A stretch of DNA of 64,000 bases, taken from the NCBI RefSeq assembly GCF_006547065.1, contig NZ_CP041243.1, forward strand, positions 1,255,001-1,319,000, written 5' to 3'. Each line of letters opens with the position of its first letter. Positions within the stretch are counted from its first letter, which is position 1. Below are positions 51,038 to 60,183 of this stretch, piece by piece. The notes under the pieces are model-generated. The model saw only the letters and a program-made list of their open reading frames with translations. It did no database searches and was not told the origin of the DNA. The position numbers were made by a program, and so were the translations under genes. The stretch comes from Brevundimonas sp. M20 (GTDB taxonomy: Bacteria > Pseudomonadota > Alphaproteobacteria > Caulobacterales > Caulobacteraceae).

Positions 51038-51122
51038 GAACAGAAAGCTGTGACTTGCCGCATCTGGAAAACCATCGGACAGTTCCCATCTGTCCATCCG
51101 ACTCCCCCACATCGGACAACGA

Positions 51123-51455
51123 ATGCCGCCGTCACGAAAGATCGGCGATCAGGGTCAGGGCTCCGGCTCCGCCACGATCACCGAAACAAAGCCGAAGCTT
51201 CAGAAGCCCTCGCTGTATCGGGTGCTGATCCTGAATGACGACTACACGCCGATGGAGTTCGTCATCTACGTGCTGGAGCGGTTCTTCCAGAAGAGCCGCG
51301 AGGACGCGACCCGCATCATGCTGCATGTGCATCAGCATGGCGTCGGGGTGTGCGGCGTCTTCACCTACGAAGTGGCCGAAACCAAGGTCGCCCAGGTGGT
51401 CGAGACGGCGCGCCGTCACCAGCATCCTCTGCAATGCACGATGGAAAAGGACTGA
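51123..51455 (+). CDS. clpS: ATP-dependent Clp protease adaptor ClpS
   Basis: A 110-residue N-degron adaptor for ClpAP. The core [20 protein letters not shown], the lid [20 protein letters not shown] and [10 protein letters not shown] are conserved. The polar N-terminal tail (about 30 residues) is the segment that engages ClpA. It is 13 bases upstream of clpA, the standard pairing. Confidence 0.97.
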   Translation: MPPSRKIGDQGQGSGSATITETKPKLQKPSLYRVLILNDDYTPMEFVIYVLERFFQKSREDATRIMLHVHQHGVGVCGVFTYEVAETKVAQVVETARRHQHPLQCTMEKD

Positions 51456-51468
51456 GAGGAACCTCCCT

Positions 51469-53781
51469 ATGCCTTCATTTTCCCGTCCTCTCGAAGAAAC
51501 CCTGCACCGCGCGGTGCACTATGCGAACGAGCGCCGTCACGAGTACGCGACGCTTGAGCACCTGCTGCTGGCGCTGATCGACGATCCGGACGCCGCCAAT
51601 GTGATGACGGCGTGCAACGTCGAACTGACCGCGCTCAAGACCGCCCTGACCCTTTACGTCGACACCGATCTGGCCGCGCTGGCGACTTCGGACGGCGACG
51701 ACGCCAAACCGACCGCCGGCTTCCAGCGCGTGATCCAGCGCGCGGTGATCCATGTGCAGTCGTCGGGCCGCGAGGAAGTCTCGGGCGCCAATGTGCTGGT
51801 CGCCATCTTCTCCGAGCGCGAAAGCCACGCCGCCTACTTCCTGCAGGAGCAGGACATGACGCGGTACGACGCGGTCAACTTCATCGCCCACGGCATCGCC
51901 AAGAAGGCCGGCGCGGGCGAAACCCGTCCGGCCAAGGCCGCCGGATCCGGTCCCGAGGACGCCGAGGACGCCGCCGCCGCCAAGACCGGCGGGGAGGCGC
52001 TCGAGGCCTACTGCGTCGATCTCAACGAGAAGGCCCGCAACGGCAAGATCGATCCCCTGATCGGTCGTCACGCCGAGGTCGAGCGCTCGATCCAGATCCT
52101 GTGCCGCCGGACCAAGAACAATCCGTTGCTGGTCGGTGATCCGGGCGTCGGCAAGACGGCCATCGCCGAAGGTCTGGCGCGCAAGATCGTCAATCACGAA
52201 GTGCCCGAGGTGCTGGAAGGCGCCACCATCTACAGCCTCGACATGGGCGCTCTGCTGGCGGGCACCCGCTATCGCGGCGACTTCGAGGAGCGCCTGAAGC
52301 AGGTGGTCAAGGAACTGGAGAACCACGAGAACGCGGTCCTCTTCATCGACGAGATCCACACCGTCATCGGCGCCGGCGCGACCAGCGGCGGGGCGATGGA
52401 TGCGTCCAACCTGCTGAAGCCGGCGCTGGCGTCGGGCTCACTGCGCTGCATGGGCTCCACCACCTACAAGGAGTACCGCCAGCATTTCGAGAAGGACCGC
52501 GCCCTGGTGCGACGGTTCCAGAAGATCGACGTCAACGAGCCCACGGTCGAGGACACCATCAAGATCCTGAAGGGTCTGAAGACCAGCTACGAGACGCACC
52601 ACAAGCTGCGCTACACCGACGCCGCCATCCGCACGGCGGTGGAGCTGTCGGCCCGCTACATGACCGACCGCAAGCTGCCGGACAAAGCCATCGATGTGAT
52701 CGACGAGGCCGGGGCGTCGCAGATGCTCGTGCCGGAATCGAAGCGGAAGAAGGTCATCGGCCAGAAGGAGGTCGAGGCCGTCATCGCCAAGATGGCCCGC
52801 ATCCCGACCAAGTCGGTCTCCAAGTCCGACACCGAGAGCCTGCGTGAGCTTCAGACCGATCTGAACCGCGTCGTCTTCGGTCAGGAGTCGGCGATCGATC
52901 AGGTCTCGGCGGCGATGAAGCTGGCCCGCGCCGGTCTGCGCGACCCCAACAAGCCCATCGGCGCCTTCCTGTTCTCCGGCCCCACCGGCGTCGGCAAGAC
53001 CGAGGTGGCCAAGCAGCTGTCGTCCACCCTGGGCATCGAGATGCTGCGCTTCGACATGTCCGAGTACATGGAGCGGCACACCGTCTCGCGTCTGATCGGC
53101 GCCCCTCCGGGCTACGTCGGTCACGATCAGGGCGGCCTGCTGACCGACGCCGTCGACCAGCACCCGCACGCCGTCGTCCTGCTGGACGAGATCGAGAAGG
53201 CGCACCCGGACATCTACAACATCCTGCTCCAGGTGATGGACAACGGGGTGCTGACGGACGCGGTCGGCAAGAAGGTCGACTTCCGGAACGTCATCCTGAT
53301 CATGACCACCAACGCCGGCGCCGCCGACAACGCCCGGGCCGCCATCGGCTTCGGTCGCGGCAAGGTCGAGGGCGAGGACGACAAGGCCATCCAGCGCCTG
53401 TTCGCGCCGGAGTTCCGCAACCGTCTGGACGCCATCGTCGCGTTCAAGGCGCTGGACTCCGAGACGATCAAGTCGGTGGTGTCCAAGTTCGTCATGCAGC
53501 TGGAAGCCCAGCTGGGCGACCGCAACATCACCATCGAACTGACGGACGAAGCCGCCGACTGGCTGGCCAAGAACGGCTTCGACGAGCTGTACGGCGCCCG
53601 CCCGCTGGCCCGGACCATCCAGGAGCACATCAAGAAGCCCCTGGCGGACGACATCCTGTTCGGTCGCCTGACCCGCGGCGGACACGTCAAGGTCCAGCTG
53701 AAGGACGGCAAGATCGACTTCGACATCGCCCCCGCGACCGGCCCGGCCGCCAAGGTGAAGGAAGACGAGGCGGCGGAGTAG
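51469..53781 (+). CDS. clpA: ATP-dependent Clp protease ATP-binding subunit ClpA
   Basis: A 770-residue AAA+ unfoldase that feeds substrates to ClpP. The N domain ([37 protein letters not shown]) binds ClpS. AAA-1 has Walker [21 protein letters not shown]-2 has [17 protein letters not shown], and the ClpP-binding loop region follows [20 protein letters not shown]. The start ATG at 51469 gives the N domain intact; the frame upstream is the shadow of clpS. The C-terminus is acidic. Confidence 0.97.
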   Translation: MPSFSRPLEETLHRAVHYANERRHEYATLEHLLLALIDDPDAANVMTACNVELTALKTALTLYVDTDLAALATSDGDDAKPTAGFQRVIQRAVIHVQSSGREEVSGANVLVAIFSERESHAAYFLQEQDMTRYDAVNFIAHGIAKKAGAGETRPAKAAGSGPEDAEDAAAAKTGGEALEAYCVDLNEKARNGKIDPLIGRHAEVERSIQILCRRTKNNPLLVGDPGVGKTAIAEGLARKIVNHEVPEVLEGATIYSLDMGALLAGTRYRGDFEERLKQVVKELENHENAVLFIDEIHTVIGAGATSGGAMDASNLLKPALASGSLRCMGSTTYKEYRQHFEKDRALVRRFQKIDVNEPTVEDTIKILKGLKTSYETHHKLRYTDAAIRTAVELSARYMTDRKLPDKAIDVIDEAGASQMLVPESKRKKVIGQKEVEAVIAKMARIPTKSVSKSDTESLRELQTDLNRVVFGQESAIDQVSAAMKLARAGLRDPNKPIGAFLFSGPTGVGKTEVAKQLSSTLGIEMLRFDMSEYMERHTVSRLIGAPPGYVGHDQGGLLTDAVDQHPHAVVLLDEIEKAHPDIYNILLQVMDNGVLTDAVGKKVDFRNVILIMTTNAGAADNARAAIGFGRGKVEGEDDKAIQRLFAPEFRNRLDAIVAFKALDSETIKSVVSKFVMQLEAQLGDRNITIELTDEAADWLAKNGFDELYGARPLARTIQEHIKKPLADDILFGRLTRGGHVKVQLKDGKIDFDIAPATGPAAKVKEDEAAE

Positions 53782-53866
53782 GCTGCGCGCCACAAGAACT
53801 GATGGGGCCCTTGGCAGCGATGTCAGGGGCCTTCGTCTATCGAGGGGCCACTGTGGGGGAGATGCT

Positions 53867-54250
53867 TTGAGAGTTCTGGATCACGCGCCCGCGTCCTGGT
53901 TTCTGCTGGAAGAGGGGCAGCGCCTCTACCTGGATGTGAACTGCAACCATCACATCGTCGGCCACACCGTCCTGATCCCGCTTGATAGTGAAGAGCTTGG
54001 ACGGTTCCGCAGCGAAGGTCGTCTCTTTCTTGATGAGCTGAGCGCCGACATTCAGCAAAGCGGGGCGGGCGTGCTGCCGACTTCGCCCTACACCGCGCGC
54101 GATCTTACCCGTACCTTGGGGGAGGACGTCATGCGCGCGGTCGAGGAATGGCGGACAAGCTTTGCCCACTTGCCTCCGGCTCCGTCGCCCAGACCAGTTG
54201 TTCCGCCTCAGTCTCGCTTGCGTAAGTTCTGGATCAGCCTTTTCGGATGA
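53867..54250 (+). CDS. Conserved protein of unknown function, TTG start
   Basis: A 127-residue protein starting MRVLDHAPASWFLLEEGQRL (TTG at 53867 preceded by GGGGGAGATGC, a good ribosome-binding site). The motif LYLDVNCNHHIVGHTVLIPL and then YTARDLTRTLGEDVMRAVEEW is shared with small hypothetical proteins of proteobacteria as I remember them. The C-terminus is proline-rich. Somewhat lower GC than neighbours in its second third. No function can be assigned. Confidence 0.65.
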   Translation: MRVLDHAPASWFLLEEGQRLYLDVNCNHHIVGHTVLIPLDSEELGRFRSEGRLFLDELSADIQQSGAGVLPTSPYTARDLTRTLGEDVMRAVEEWRTSFAHLPPAPSPRPVVPPQSRLRKFWISLFG

Positions 54251-54260
54251 GGCCGCCGAG

Positions 54261-55094
54261 ATGAAAATCCTGCTGCAGACCACCATCCCGTTCTTCGGGG
54301 ACGACTGGCATATCGGCCGGTTCTCGCAACTGACCGCCCATCTGTCGGGGCTGGACGGGGTCGAGGTCACGGCCCGTGACCGCGCCACGCCCGCAGGCCA
54401 GACCGACCCGGTCATCGGGGCGCTGGCCGACAGCGACTACGATCAACTCTGGCTGTTCGCGGTCGACACCGGCGACGGGCTGAACGCCGAGGAGTGCGCG
54501 GCCATCCGCGCCTTCCGTGATCGGGGCGGCGGGCTGATGGTCACGCGGGACCACATGGATCTCGGCTCCTGCGTCTGCTCGCTCGGCGAAGTCGGCACCG
54601 CCCACTACTTCCATTCCAGCAGTCCGGACCCGGACCCCGCGCGGAACGCCCGCGACGATGTGGCGACCGGCTACATCGACTTCCCCAACTATCACTCCGG
54701 CGCCAACGGCGACTGGCAGGCGATCCGGGCGGTTGGGGAAGCGCACCCGCTGTTGCGCGACCGCGATGGGGTGCTGGACCGTCTTCCGGCCCACCCGCAC
54801 GAGGGCGGGATCGGCGTGCCGGCCGGGGCGTCCGCGCGGGTGATCGCCACCGGCGTCAGCAAGGTCACCGAGCGGCCCTTCAACATCGCCGTCGCCTTCG
54901 AGGATGAAGGCAAGGGCAGGGGGCTGGCCCAGAGCACCTTCCACCACTTCGCCGACTACAATTGGGATCCCCGTCTAGGCTGCCCCAGCTTCGTCAGCGA
55001 GCCGCCGGGCGACGGCATGGTCCGTGACCCCGAGGGCTTGCGCCAGACCCGCCAGTACATGACCAACCTCGCCGCCTGGCTTTCGGGAGGTTGA
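54261..55094 (+). CDS. ThuA/class I amidotransferase-like protein
   Basis: A 277-residue protein. The sequence begins MKILLQTTIPFFGDDWHIGR and has the sandwich-fold pattern of ThuA-like proteins: DYDQLWLFAVDTGDGLNAEE, AFRDRGGGLMVTRDHMDLG and late FHHFADYNWDP. The nucleophile elbow of true glutamine amidotransferases is replaced (VTRDHMD), so it is probably not an amidotransferase. It begins ten bases after the preceding gene and one base before the next, so these three unknowns form an operon downstream of clpA. Confidence 0.65.
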   Translation: MKILLQTTIPFFGDDWHIGRFSQLTAHLSGLDGVEVTARDRATPAGQTDPVIGALADSDYDQLWLFAVDTGDGLNAEECAAIRAFRDRGGGLMVTRDHMDLGSCVCSLGEVGTAHYFHSSSPDPDPARNARDDVATGYIDFPNYHSGANGDWQAIRAVGEAHPLLRDRDGVLDRLPAHPHEGGIGVPAGASARVIATGVSKVTERPFNIAVAFEDEGKGRGLAQSTFHHFADYNWDPRLGCPSFVSEPPGDGMVRDPEGLRQTRQYMTNLAAWLSGG

Positions 55095-55095
55095 G

Positions 55096-55677
55096 ATGGG
55101 CGACAAGGGACTGACCGGGCGTCAGACGAAGTGGTTCGCGACGGTCGAGGCCAATTTCGAGGCCCGGACCGGCCGCCCGCTGGCGGTCTGGGTGGACATC
55201 CTGAAGAAGGGCTGCCCCGAGACCCGGCCCAAGGCCCAGGCCGCCTGGCTGAAGGCCTCCTACGGCATCGGCGCCAACCATGCGGCCCACATCCTCAACG
55301 CGGCCCGACCCGCCGATCAGCTGAGCTGGGATGACGCCGAGGCCCTGCGCGCCGCCCTCTGGGCCGAGCCCCGGTCGCTGGCCATCCTTGAGGCACTCGA
55401 GCGCAAGACGGCGGGGGTGGAGGGTGTCATCTCGGGTCAGCGCAAGGGCTACACAAGCTTCTCCCGCGCGGTGCAGTTCGCGGCCATCCGTCCGCTGAAG
55501 GGCGGCAAGGCCTTGCTCGGACTGAAGCTCGATCCGTCGGCGTCCGAGCGCCTGTCTTCACCGGCGCGGATGGAAAGCTGGTCCGAACGCCTCATCGCCG
55601 TGGTCGAACTGGACGGCCCCGGCGCGGTCACAGACGAAATCGGCCGCCTGTTCGCACAGGCGGCCGACAACGGTTAG
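55096..55677 (+). CDS. DUF4287/DUF5655-like protein
   Basis: A 193-residue protein. The N-terminal half (TGRPLAVWVDILKKGCPETR, AWLKASYGIGANHAAHILNA) resembles DUF4287. The C-terminal half (RKGYTSFSRAVQFAAIRPLK, LGLKLDPSAS, RLIAVVELDGPG) resembles the DUF5655 domain, a predicted DNA-mimic or nuclease-related transport fold. Neither has a known reaction. Starts one base after the ThuA-like stop. Confidence 0.75.
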   Translation: MGDKGLTGRQTKWFATVEANFEARTGRPLAVWVDILKKGCPETRPKAQAAWLKASYGIGANHAAHILNAARPADQLSWDDAEALRAALWAEPRSLAILEALERKTAGVEGVISGQRKGYTSFSRAVQFAAIRPLKGGKALLGLKLDPSASERLSSPARMESWSERLIAVVELDGPGAVTDEIGRLFAQAADNG

Positions 55678-55691
55678 GGGAGGGAGAACTC

Positions 55692-56000
55692 CTAGCGGCG
55701 ACGGCCGCTCAGGCTGCCCAGCACCAGCAGGGCGCCGGCTACGATGCCGGTGGTCAGCAGGGGCTTGCGGCGGGCGAAGTCCAGACCCTGACGGGCCTTG
55801 TCCTGATACTGGGCCGGCGCCTTGGCGACCAGACCGTCCAGACCGTCGATGACGCGGCCATAGGCGTCCAGGGCCTTGCCCTTCACTTCGTTCAGCTTGC
55901 CGTCGAACTGGAGTTTGCTGTCGCCCGTCAGACGGCCGAGGCCGGACTGGGTCTTGCCCTCGATTTCAGTGGCGATGCCTTCGATGCGCTGGTCGGTCAT
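55692..56000 (-). CDS. CsbD-like stress protein with C-terminal membrane anchor
   Basis: A 102-residue protein. The first 45 residues follow the CsbD repeat pattern (IATEIEGKTQSGLGRLTGDS, KLNEVKGKALDAYG). A helical linker and a single hydrophobic C-terminal segment (LLTTGIVAGALLVLGSLSG) then follow, as in DUF883/CsbD-type membrane-associated stress proteins. The ATG at 56000 is preceded by AGAGAACCCA. An EcfG-like promoter lies about 50 bases upstream. Its role is probably envelope or general stress adaptation. Confidence 0.8.
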   Translation of the reverse strand: MTDQRIEGIATEIEGKTQSGLGRLTGDSKLQFDGKLNEVKGKALDAYGRVIDGLDGLVAKAPAQYQDKARQGLDFARRKPLLTTGIVAGALLVLGSLSGRRR

Positions 56001-56046
56001 TGGGTTCTCTTGGAATGATGCGGAGCCGGGGAGGCCATGCCGACAC

Positions 56047-56071
56047 AGCGCGGAAGCGGGGCCGGAGTTCC
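56047..56071 (-). promoter_or_regulatory. EcfG-like promoter for the CsbD-like gene
   Basis: On the minus strand GGAAC (56071-56067) and, 16 bases on, CGCT (56050-56047): a perfect -35 and a three-of-four -10 against CGTT. The start point would give a leader of about 40 bases. The CsbD family is often in the general stress regulon, which supports the reading. Confidence 0.45.
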
Positions 56072-56112
56072 GTGCCGATGGCGGGTTCTTCGTCGCGTGC
56101 CGGCCTGAATTA

Positions 56113-56150
56113 TATCCGGGTAATATTGACGGGCCGGTTTTACCCGGATA
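56113..56150. promoter_or_regulatory. Inverted TATCCGGGTAA operator pair
   Basis: TATCCGGGTAA (56113-56123) and its exact reverse complement TTACCCGGATA (56140-56150) lie 16 bases apart in an AT-rich pocket between the divergent CsbD-like and DUF2239 genes. The second copy is 41 bases before the DUF2239 ATG. Each arm is itself quasi-palindromic around CCGG. It probably binds a regulator encoded elsewhere. Confidence 0.55.
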
Positions 56151-56191
56151 AATCACATCGTGTCTGCCGCTCCCTGCCGCCCGAGGCCCCC

Positions 56192-56782
56192 ATGTCCGCC
56201 ACCCCGACCCAGCCCGTCTACGCCTTCGCCGGCGACCTGCTCTTGGCCCACGGCCCTCTGGGCGAGGGCCTGCCGGTGGTCCACGCCGCGGCGCAGGGCG
56301 GTCTGGGTGTGCTGGTCTTCGACGCGGCCACCGGCAAGGTCATTGATCTGGACCTGCGCGGGACAGCCGACGAGGCGCTGGCCCGGCTGGCGTCCACGCC
56401 GGAGGGGGAGCCAGGGAAGCGGGGGCCGGGGCGTCCCAAGCTGGGCGTCACCCCGCGCGAGGTGACCCTGCTGCCGCGTCACTGGGACTGGCTGTCGAGC
56501 CAGCCGGGCGGGGCCTCGGTGGCGCTGCGCAAGCTGGTCGAGACCGCGCTGAGGGAGACCGAAGGGCCGACGCTGGCGCGCCGCGCCCGGGATGCCACCT
56601 ACGCCTTCATGACCGCCATCGCGGGCGACAGGCCCGGCTATGAGGAGGCGACGCGGGTGCTGTTCGCCGGCGACTGGACCGCCTTCGACATGGCGATCGA
56701 GGCCTGGCCCGCCGACGTCCGGCAGGCGGTGTCGGAGATGGCCGAGCCCGGCTGGCGCAACGGGCTGGGCCGCCCCCGCTAG
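56192..56782 (+). CDS. DUF2239 family protein
   Basis: A 196-residue protein. The stretch EPGKRGPGRPKLGVTPREVT, then LLPRHWDWLSSQPGGASVAL and RKLVETAL is characteristic of DUF2239. The GRPK segment resembles an AT-hook-like element and the following part a ribbon-helix-helix-like region, so nucleic-acid binding is conceivable. The start at 56192 begins the family-conserved YAFAGD segment shortly after. Function unknown. It overlaps the convergent kinase stop by four bases. Confidence 0.8.
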   Translation: MSATPTQPVYAFAGDLLLAHGPLGEGLPVVHAAAQGGLGVLVFDAATGKVIDLDLRGTADEALARLASTPEGEPGKRGPGRPKLGVTPREVTLLPRHWDWLSSQPGGASVALRKLVETALRETEGPTLARRARDATYAFMTAIAGDRPGYEEATRVLFAGDWTAFDMAIEAWPADVRQAVSEMAEPGWRNGLGRPR

Positions 56783-58530
56783 GCGGCTTCGGCTTCCGCC
56801 ACGCCCGCAAGGGCGCCGTGCAGGGCCTCGATCTCGATGGGCTTGCGCAGAACACCGTCCGCCCCCGCGGCCCGATAGCGGGCCACGTCCTCGTCGAAGA
56901 CGTTGGCGGTCAGCATATGGATCGGCAGGCGGGGGCGGCCGGACGAGGCCTCCTCCGCCCGGATGGCGCTCAGGGCCTGAACCCCGTCCATGACCGGCAT
57001 CATGACGTCCATCAGGACCAGATCGAAGCCGCCGCCCCGGGCCGCCGTGACGGCCTCCGCGCCGTTCTCGACCAGCGTCACCTTCGCCCCGAACTGCTCC
57101 AGCAGCAGGGTCAGCAGGCGGCGGTTGGCCTCGTGATCCTCGGCGGCCAACACCGACAGGGGGCGGACCTCCGCGGCGGGCGCCCTGGTCGCCTTCAGTG
57201 CCGCGCGGCGAGCCGGAAGCTCGACCCGGAACAGGGCGCCGCCGTCCGCGCCGTCGGTCACGGCGATGGAGCCGCCCAGCCCTTCCACATTGGCCCGGCA
57301 GATGGCGAGGCCCAGTCCGGCGCCGCCCGCGGCCCGCCCGGCCTCCAGTTGCTCGAACGGCTGGAAGATGCGGGCGCGCTGGTCCTCCGGCACGCCCGGC
57401 CCCTGATCCTCGACCTCGATCAAGAGCGCCACCTGATCGCCGTCCAGCGGTGCGGCGAAGGCGCGGATGCGGATGACGCCTGCGGGGGTCAGTTTCAGGG
57501 CGTTGGACAGCAGGTTGATCACCACCTGCTCGATCCGGCCGGCGTCGGTGGCGACGATGAAGTCTTCCGGCGCGCCATGGCACTCGACCTCCAGCGTCAG
57601 GCCCAGCTCCTCGCCGCGCAGGCGCCAGACCCGGGCGATGGAGGTCGCCACGGCGCGGATGTCCACCGGCTCCAGCTTCGGCTCGCTCTGGCCCGACTCG
57701 ATCCGCGACAGGTCCAGCGCGCCGTTGAGCAGACGCAGCAGCATGCCTCCGGCGTCTCCCATGTCCTCGACCAGTCCGGCTTCCTCCTTGCCCCGTCGCT
57801 TGCGGCGCAGCACCTCGACGATGCCGAGAATGACATTCAGCGGGGTGCGGACTTCATGGCTGATCATGGCCAGGAAGCGGGACTTGGCGCGGTTGGCCTG
57901 CTCGGCCGCCTCGCGTCCGGCGCGGGTTTCGTCCAGGGCGGCGCGCAGCTCGTCCGAGCGCCGGGTCAGATCGACGTACAGCTCGACCGTCTCGCGGTCG
58001 CTGGTGGCCTGACGCCAGGCGGCGCCGGTGACGCCCAGGATAAACAGCAGCAGGCTGGTCAGCACCCCCGGATTGTCGCCGAACTCGCCCCAGCCGATGA
58101 TGGCCATGGCGATGGAAGGCGGAACCACCGCGACGATGAAGCTCAACCCGCTGGCGTGCACCTGCAGCGCGCCGACCATCAGGTTCCCGGCGATCAGCAT
58201 GGCGACCTGCGGCAGCAGTTGGGGCTCCAGCTTCCACATCGCCAGCACGAACAGGCTGGTGTGCATCGCCAGGCAGAAGGTGAGCAGTTCCGTCTGCGTC
58301 TTCAGCCGTCGCCAAGCGCCGTCAGCCCCGGGGTTCAGCCGCACGGCTTCCACCACGCGCCACAGCAGCACGTAGAGGATGATCTGGATGATGGCGAAGC
58401 TGACCGCCCACGGCCAGGGGGCCAGCCACAGGGCGATACCGAAGATGCCCGCCACGGACAGCAGCCGGATCAGGAACATATCCCGATAGCGGGTCGCATA
58501 GGCCCGCACATGCTCCACGCTCTTGATCAC
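56779..58530 (-). CDS. Hybrid sensor histidine kinase with membrane N-terminus
   Basis: A 583-residue kinase. Residues 20-170 contain about six hydrophobic segments (LLSVAGIFGIALWLAPWPWA, FIVAVVPPSIAMAIIGWGEF). The HisKA domain has H225 in MISHEVRTPLN, the ATPase domain has NLLSNALKLTPAG and GAGLGLAICRANV, and a C-terminal receiver has D508 in VLMDVMMPVMDG and K in VLRKPIEI. Orphan, with no partner gene adjacent; likely passes phosphate to a phosphotransfer protein elsewhere. Signal unknown. Confidence 0.93.
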   Translation of the reverse strand: MIKSVEHVRAYATRYRDMFLIRLLSVAGIFGIALWLAPWPWAVSFAIIQIILYVLLWRVVEAVRLNPGADGAWRRLKTQTELLTFCLAMHTSLFVLAMWKLEPQLLPQVAMLIAGNLMVGALQVHASGLSFIVAVVPPSIAMAIIGWGEFGDNPGVLTSLLLFILGVTGAAWRQATSDRETVELYVDLTRRSDELRAALDETRAGREAAEQANRAKSRFLAMISHEVRTPLNVILGIVEVLRRKRRGKEEAGLVEDMGDAGGMLLRLLNGALDLSRIESGQSEPKLEPVDIRAVATSIARVWRLRGEELGLTLEVECHGAPEDFIVATDAGRIEQVVINLLSNALKLTPAGVIRIRAFAAPLDGDQVALLIEVEDQGPGVPEDQRARIFQPFEQLEAGRAAGGAGLGLAICRANVEGLGGSIAVTDGADGGALFRVELPARRAALKATRAPAAEVRPLSVLAAEDHEANRRLLTLLLEQFGAKVTLVENGAEAVTAARGGGFDLVLMDVMMPVMDGVQALSAIRAEEASSGRPRLPIHMLTANVFDEDVARYRAAGADGVLRKPIEIEALHGALAGVAEAEAA

Positions 58531-58613
58531 TGGTACGCCCGCCTGAACTTGCGGGGGTAGTCCTTAAACGGTGCAGCTTAAGGAGGGGTCAATCCCCGCC
58601 GGCTCTTCCGTCG

Positions 58614-59099
58614 CTAGTAGATGACGGGTGGTTCGGGCGGTATGGCCCAGACCACACCATCGGGCGCGCGAAGGGCGGGGCATATGCGTCGGACCAGCCC
58701 ACGCGCGAAGGCGTTCATCTCTTCAACGTGAGGGTTGGATTGCGTGCCTTGAATGGCGTTCCAGTTACCGGGGCCGTACACATTGACCTTCCAGTGTCGG
58801 GGCAGGATCGGTGGCGGGGCCGTGGGCGGCGTCTCGCCGGCCATGGTGATGACCGGTCGACTGCGCGGGCCTTCTTCCGCGAGCAGGGCGAAAGGTTCGA
58901 TCTGTCCCGCGATCTCGGCGGTTCCGCAGACCTTGGTGGAGCCGTTGGGCAGGCGGATGGCTTCGGTCGAGACAATGCGCGCGCCGTCACGCTCGGAGCG
59001 CAGGGTTTCCAGCATTTCCGTCTCGCTCGGCGGAGGGGGCAGGACCTCGGGGTCCGTCAGCGCCGCCGCCAGAGTTAGGGCCGAGAGCAGGATCAGCAT
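58614..59099 (-). CDS. Exported protein of unknown function next to cobS
   Basis: A 161-residue protein with a signal peptide ([20 protein letters not shown]). The mature part is proline-rich (PPPPSETEMLETL, TPPTAPPPILP) with a lone pair of cysteines (VCGTAE, RICPAL). The ATG at 59099 overlaps the cobS stop (TGATG), so the two are translationally coupled. No family recognised. It takes the position where cobT might be expected. Confidence 0.65.
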   Translation of the reverse strand: MLILLSALTLAAALTDPEVLPPPPSETEMLETLRSERDGARIVSTEAIRLPNGSTKVCGTAEIAGQIEPFALLAEEGPRSRPVITMAGETPPTAPPPILPRHWKVNVYGPGNWNAIQGTQSNPHVEEMNAFARGLVRRICPALRAPDGVVWAIPPEPPVIY

Positions 59100-60103
59100 C
59101 AACCCACCTTCACCCGAGTCGCCGCTTCCGGCAGGTCTTCCCCGAACGCCCGCTGGTAGAACTCGGCGATGGTCGGGCGTTCCAGTTCGTCGCACTTGTT
59201 CAGGAAGGTCAGGCGGAAGGCCAGGCCGATGTCGCCGCCGAAGATCTGGGCGTTCTGGGCCCAGGTGATGACGGTGCGGGGGCTCATGACGGTCGAGATG
59301 TCGCCGTTCATGAAGGCATTGCGGGTCATGTCGGCGACGCGGACCATGGCGGCCACGGTGCGGCGACCGTCGGCGGTGTCGTACTCCGGCGCCTTGGCGA
59401 CTACGATGCCCGTCTCGACGTCATGGTCGAGATAGTTGAGCGTGGTCACGATGTTCCAGCGGTCCATCTGGCCCTGATTGATCTGCTGGGTGCCGTGGTA
59501 CAGGCCCGAGGTGTCGCCCAGACCGATGGTGTTGGTGGTCGAGAACAGGCGGAACCACCTGTTCGGACGGATGACGCGGTTCTGGTCCAGCAAGGTCAGG
59601 CGGCCCTGCGCCTCCAGCACGCGCTGGATGACGAACATCACGTCGGGGCGGCCCGCGTCATACTCGTCGAAGACCAGCGCGATCGGGCGCTGCAGGGCCC
59701 AGGGCAGCATGCCCTCGCGGAACTCGGTGATCTGCTTGCCGTCCTTCAGGACGATGGCGTCCTTGCCGACAAGGTCGATCCGGCTGACGTGGCTGTCGAG
59801 GTTCAGGCGGACCAGCGGCCAGTTCAGCCGGGCGGCGACCTGCTCGATGTGGGTCGACTTGCCGGTGCCGTGATAGCCCTGAACCATGACCCGGCGGTCG
59901 AAGCTGAAGCCGGCGCAGATGGCCAGCGTCGTCTGCGGGTCGAAGCGGTAGGCGTCGTCGATCTCGGGCACATGGCTGTCGCGTTCTGCGAAGACCGGCA
60001 CGGTCATGTCGCTGTCGATGCCGAACAACTCACGCACCGTGGCGTTGCGGTGCGGCTCCAGCGTCAGCAGGGGATCGGGCGTCGAGTCGAGGAGGGAGGT
60101 CAT
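59099..60103 (-). CDS. cobS: Cobaltochelatase subunit CobS (AAA+ ATPase)
   Basis: A 334-residue MoxR/CobS-type AAA+ protein. Walker A is [15 protein letters not shown], the Walker B region is LVFDEYDAG, and sensor motifs follow [15 protein letters not shown]. The N-terminus ([20 protein letters not shown]) and the [15 protein letters not shown] tail match CobS of aerobic cobalamin synthesis, where it acts with CobN and CobT to insert cobalt. CobT is not adjacent here. Distant homologues serve other chelatase-like complexes. Confidence 0.88.
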   Translation of the reverse strand: MTSLLDSTPDPLLTLEPHRNATVRELFGIDSDMTVPVFAERDSHVPEIDDAYRFDPQTTLAICAGFSFDRRVMVQGYHGTGKSTHIEQVAARLNWPLVRLNLDSHVSRIDLVGKDAIVLKDGKQITEFREGMLPWALQRPIALVFDEYDAGRPDVMFVIQRVLEAQGRLTLLDQNRVIRPNRWFRLFSTTNTIGLGDTSGLYHGTQQINQGQMDRWNIVTTLNYLDHDVETGIVVAKAPEYDTADGRRTVAAMVRVADMTRNAFMNGDISTVMSPRTVITWAQNAQIFGGDIGLAFRLTFLNKCDELERPTIAEFYQRAFGEDLPEAATRVKVG

Positions 60104-60141
60104 GCAGTGCGATTACCGCACCCTCACGGGGTGGTCGAGAC

Positions 60142-60166
60142 CCCCGCCGCCGTTGTGACGGCGGGG
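60142..60166 (-). terminator. Hairpin between ohr and cobS
   Basis: CCCCGCCG (60142-60149) pairs with CGGCGGGG (60159-60166) around a nine-base loop, 18 bases after the ohr stop. The minus-strand continuation GGGTCTCG has no T-run, so it may be a stabilising or Rho-assisted element. Confidence 0.4.
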
Positions 60167-60183
60167 CTTCGAAAAGGGGTTGA

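Larger units (their letters stand above)
50593..51122. other. 530-base gene-free interval rich in inverted repeats
   Basis: No convincing gene. It contains a REP-like hairpin around 50673-50699 and a GTGCAC-rich element at 50815-50863. A run of potential RNA hairpins occupies 50873-51037, ending in a two-level stem at 50996-51037. It supplies the promoters of the NTF2-like gene (minus) and clpS (plus). See separate entries. Confidence 0.6.

Noticed and set aside
50930..51060. Considered tmRNA, RNase P RNA or SRP RNA for the structured stretch before clpS
   Set aside because: None of their conserved segments (tag-coding stretch, RNase P core, SRP GGAA tetraloop region) is present.
50791..51228. 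145-codon plus-strand frame before and over clpS
   Set aside because: No homologous-looking motifs, Arg/Ser/Pro-rich composition, and it overlaps clpS in another frame.
56153..57583. 476-codon minus-strand frame over the DUF2239 and kinase region
   Set aside because: Arg/Gly/Pro-rich shadow lacking motifs; the kinase frame on the same strand has all motifs.
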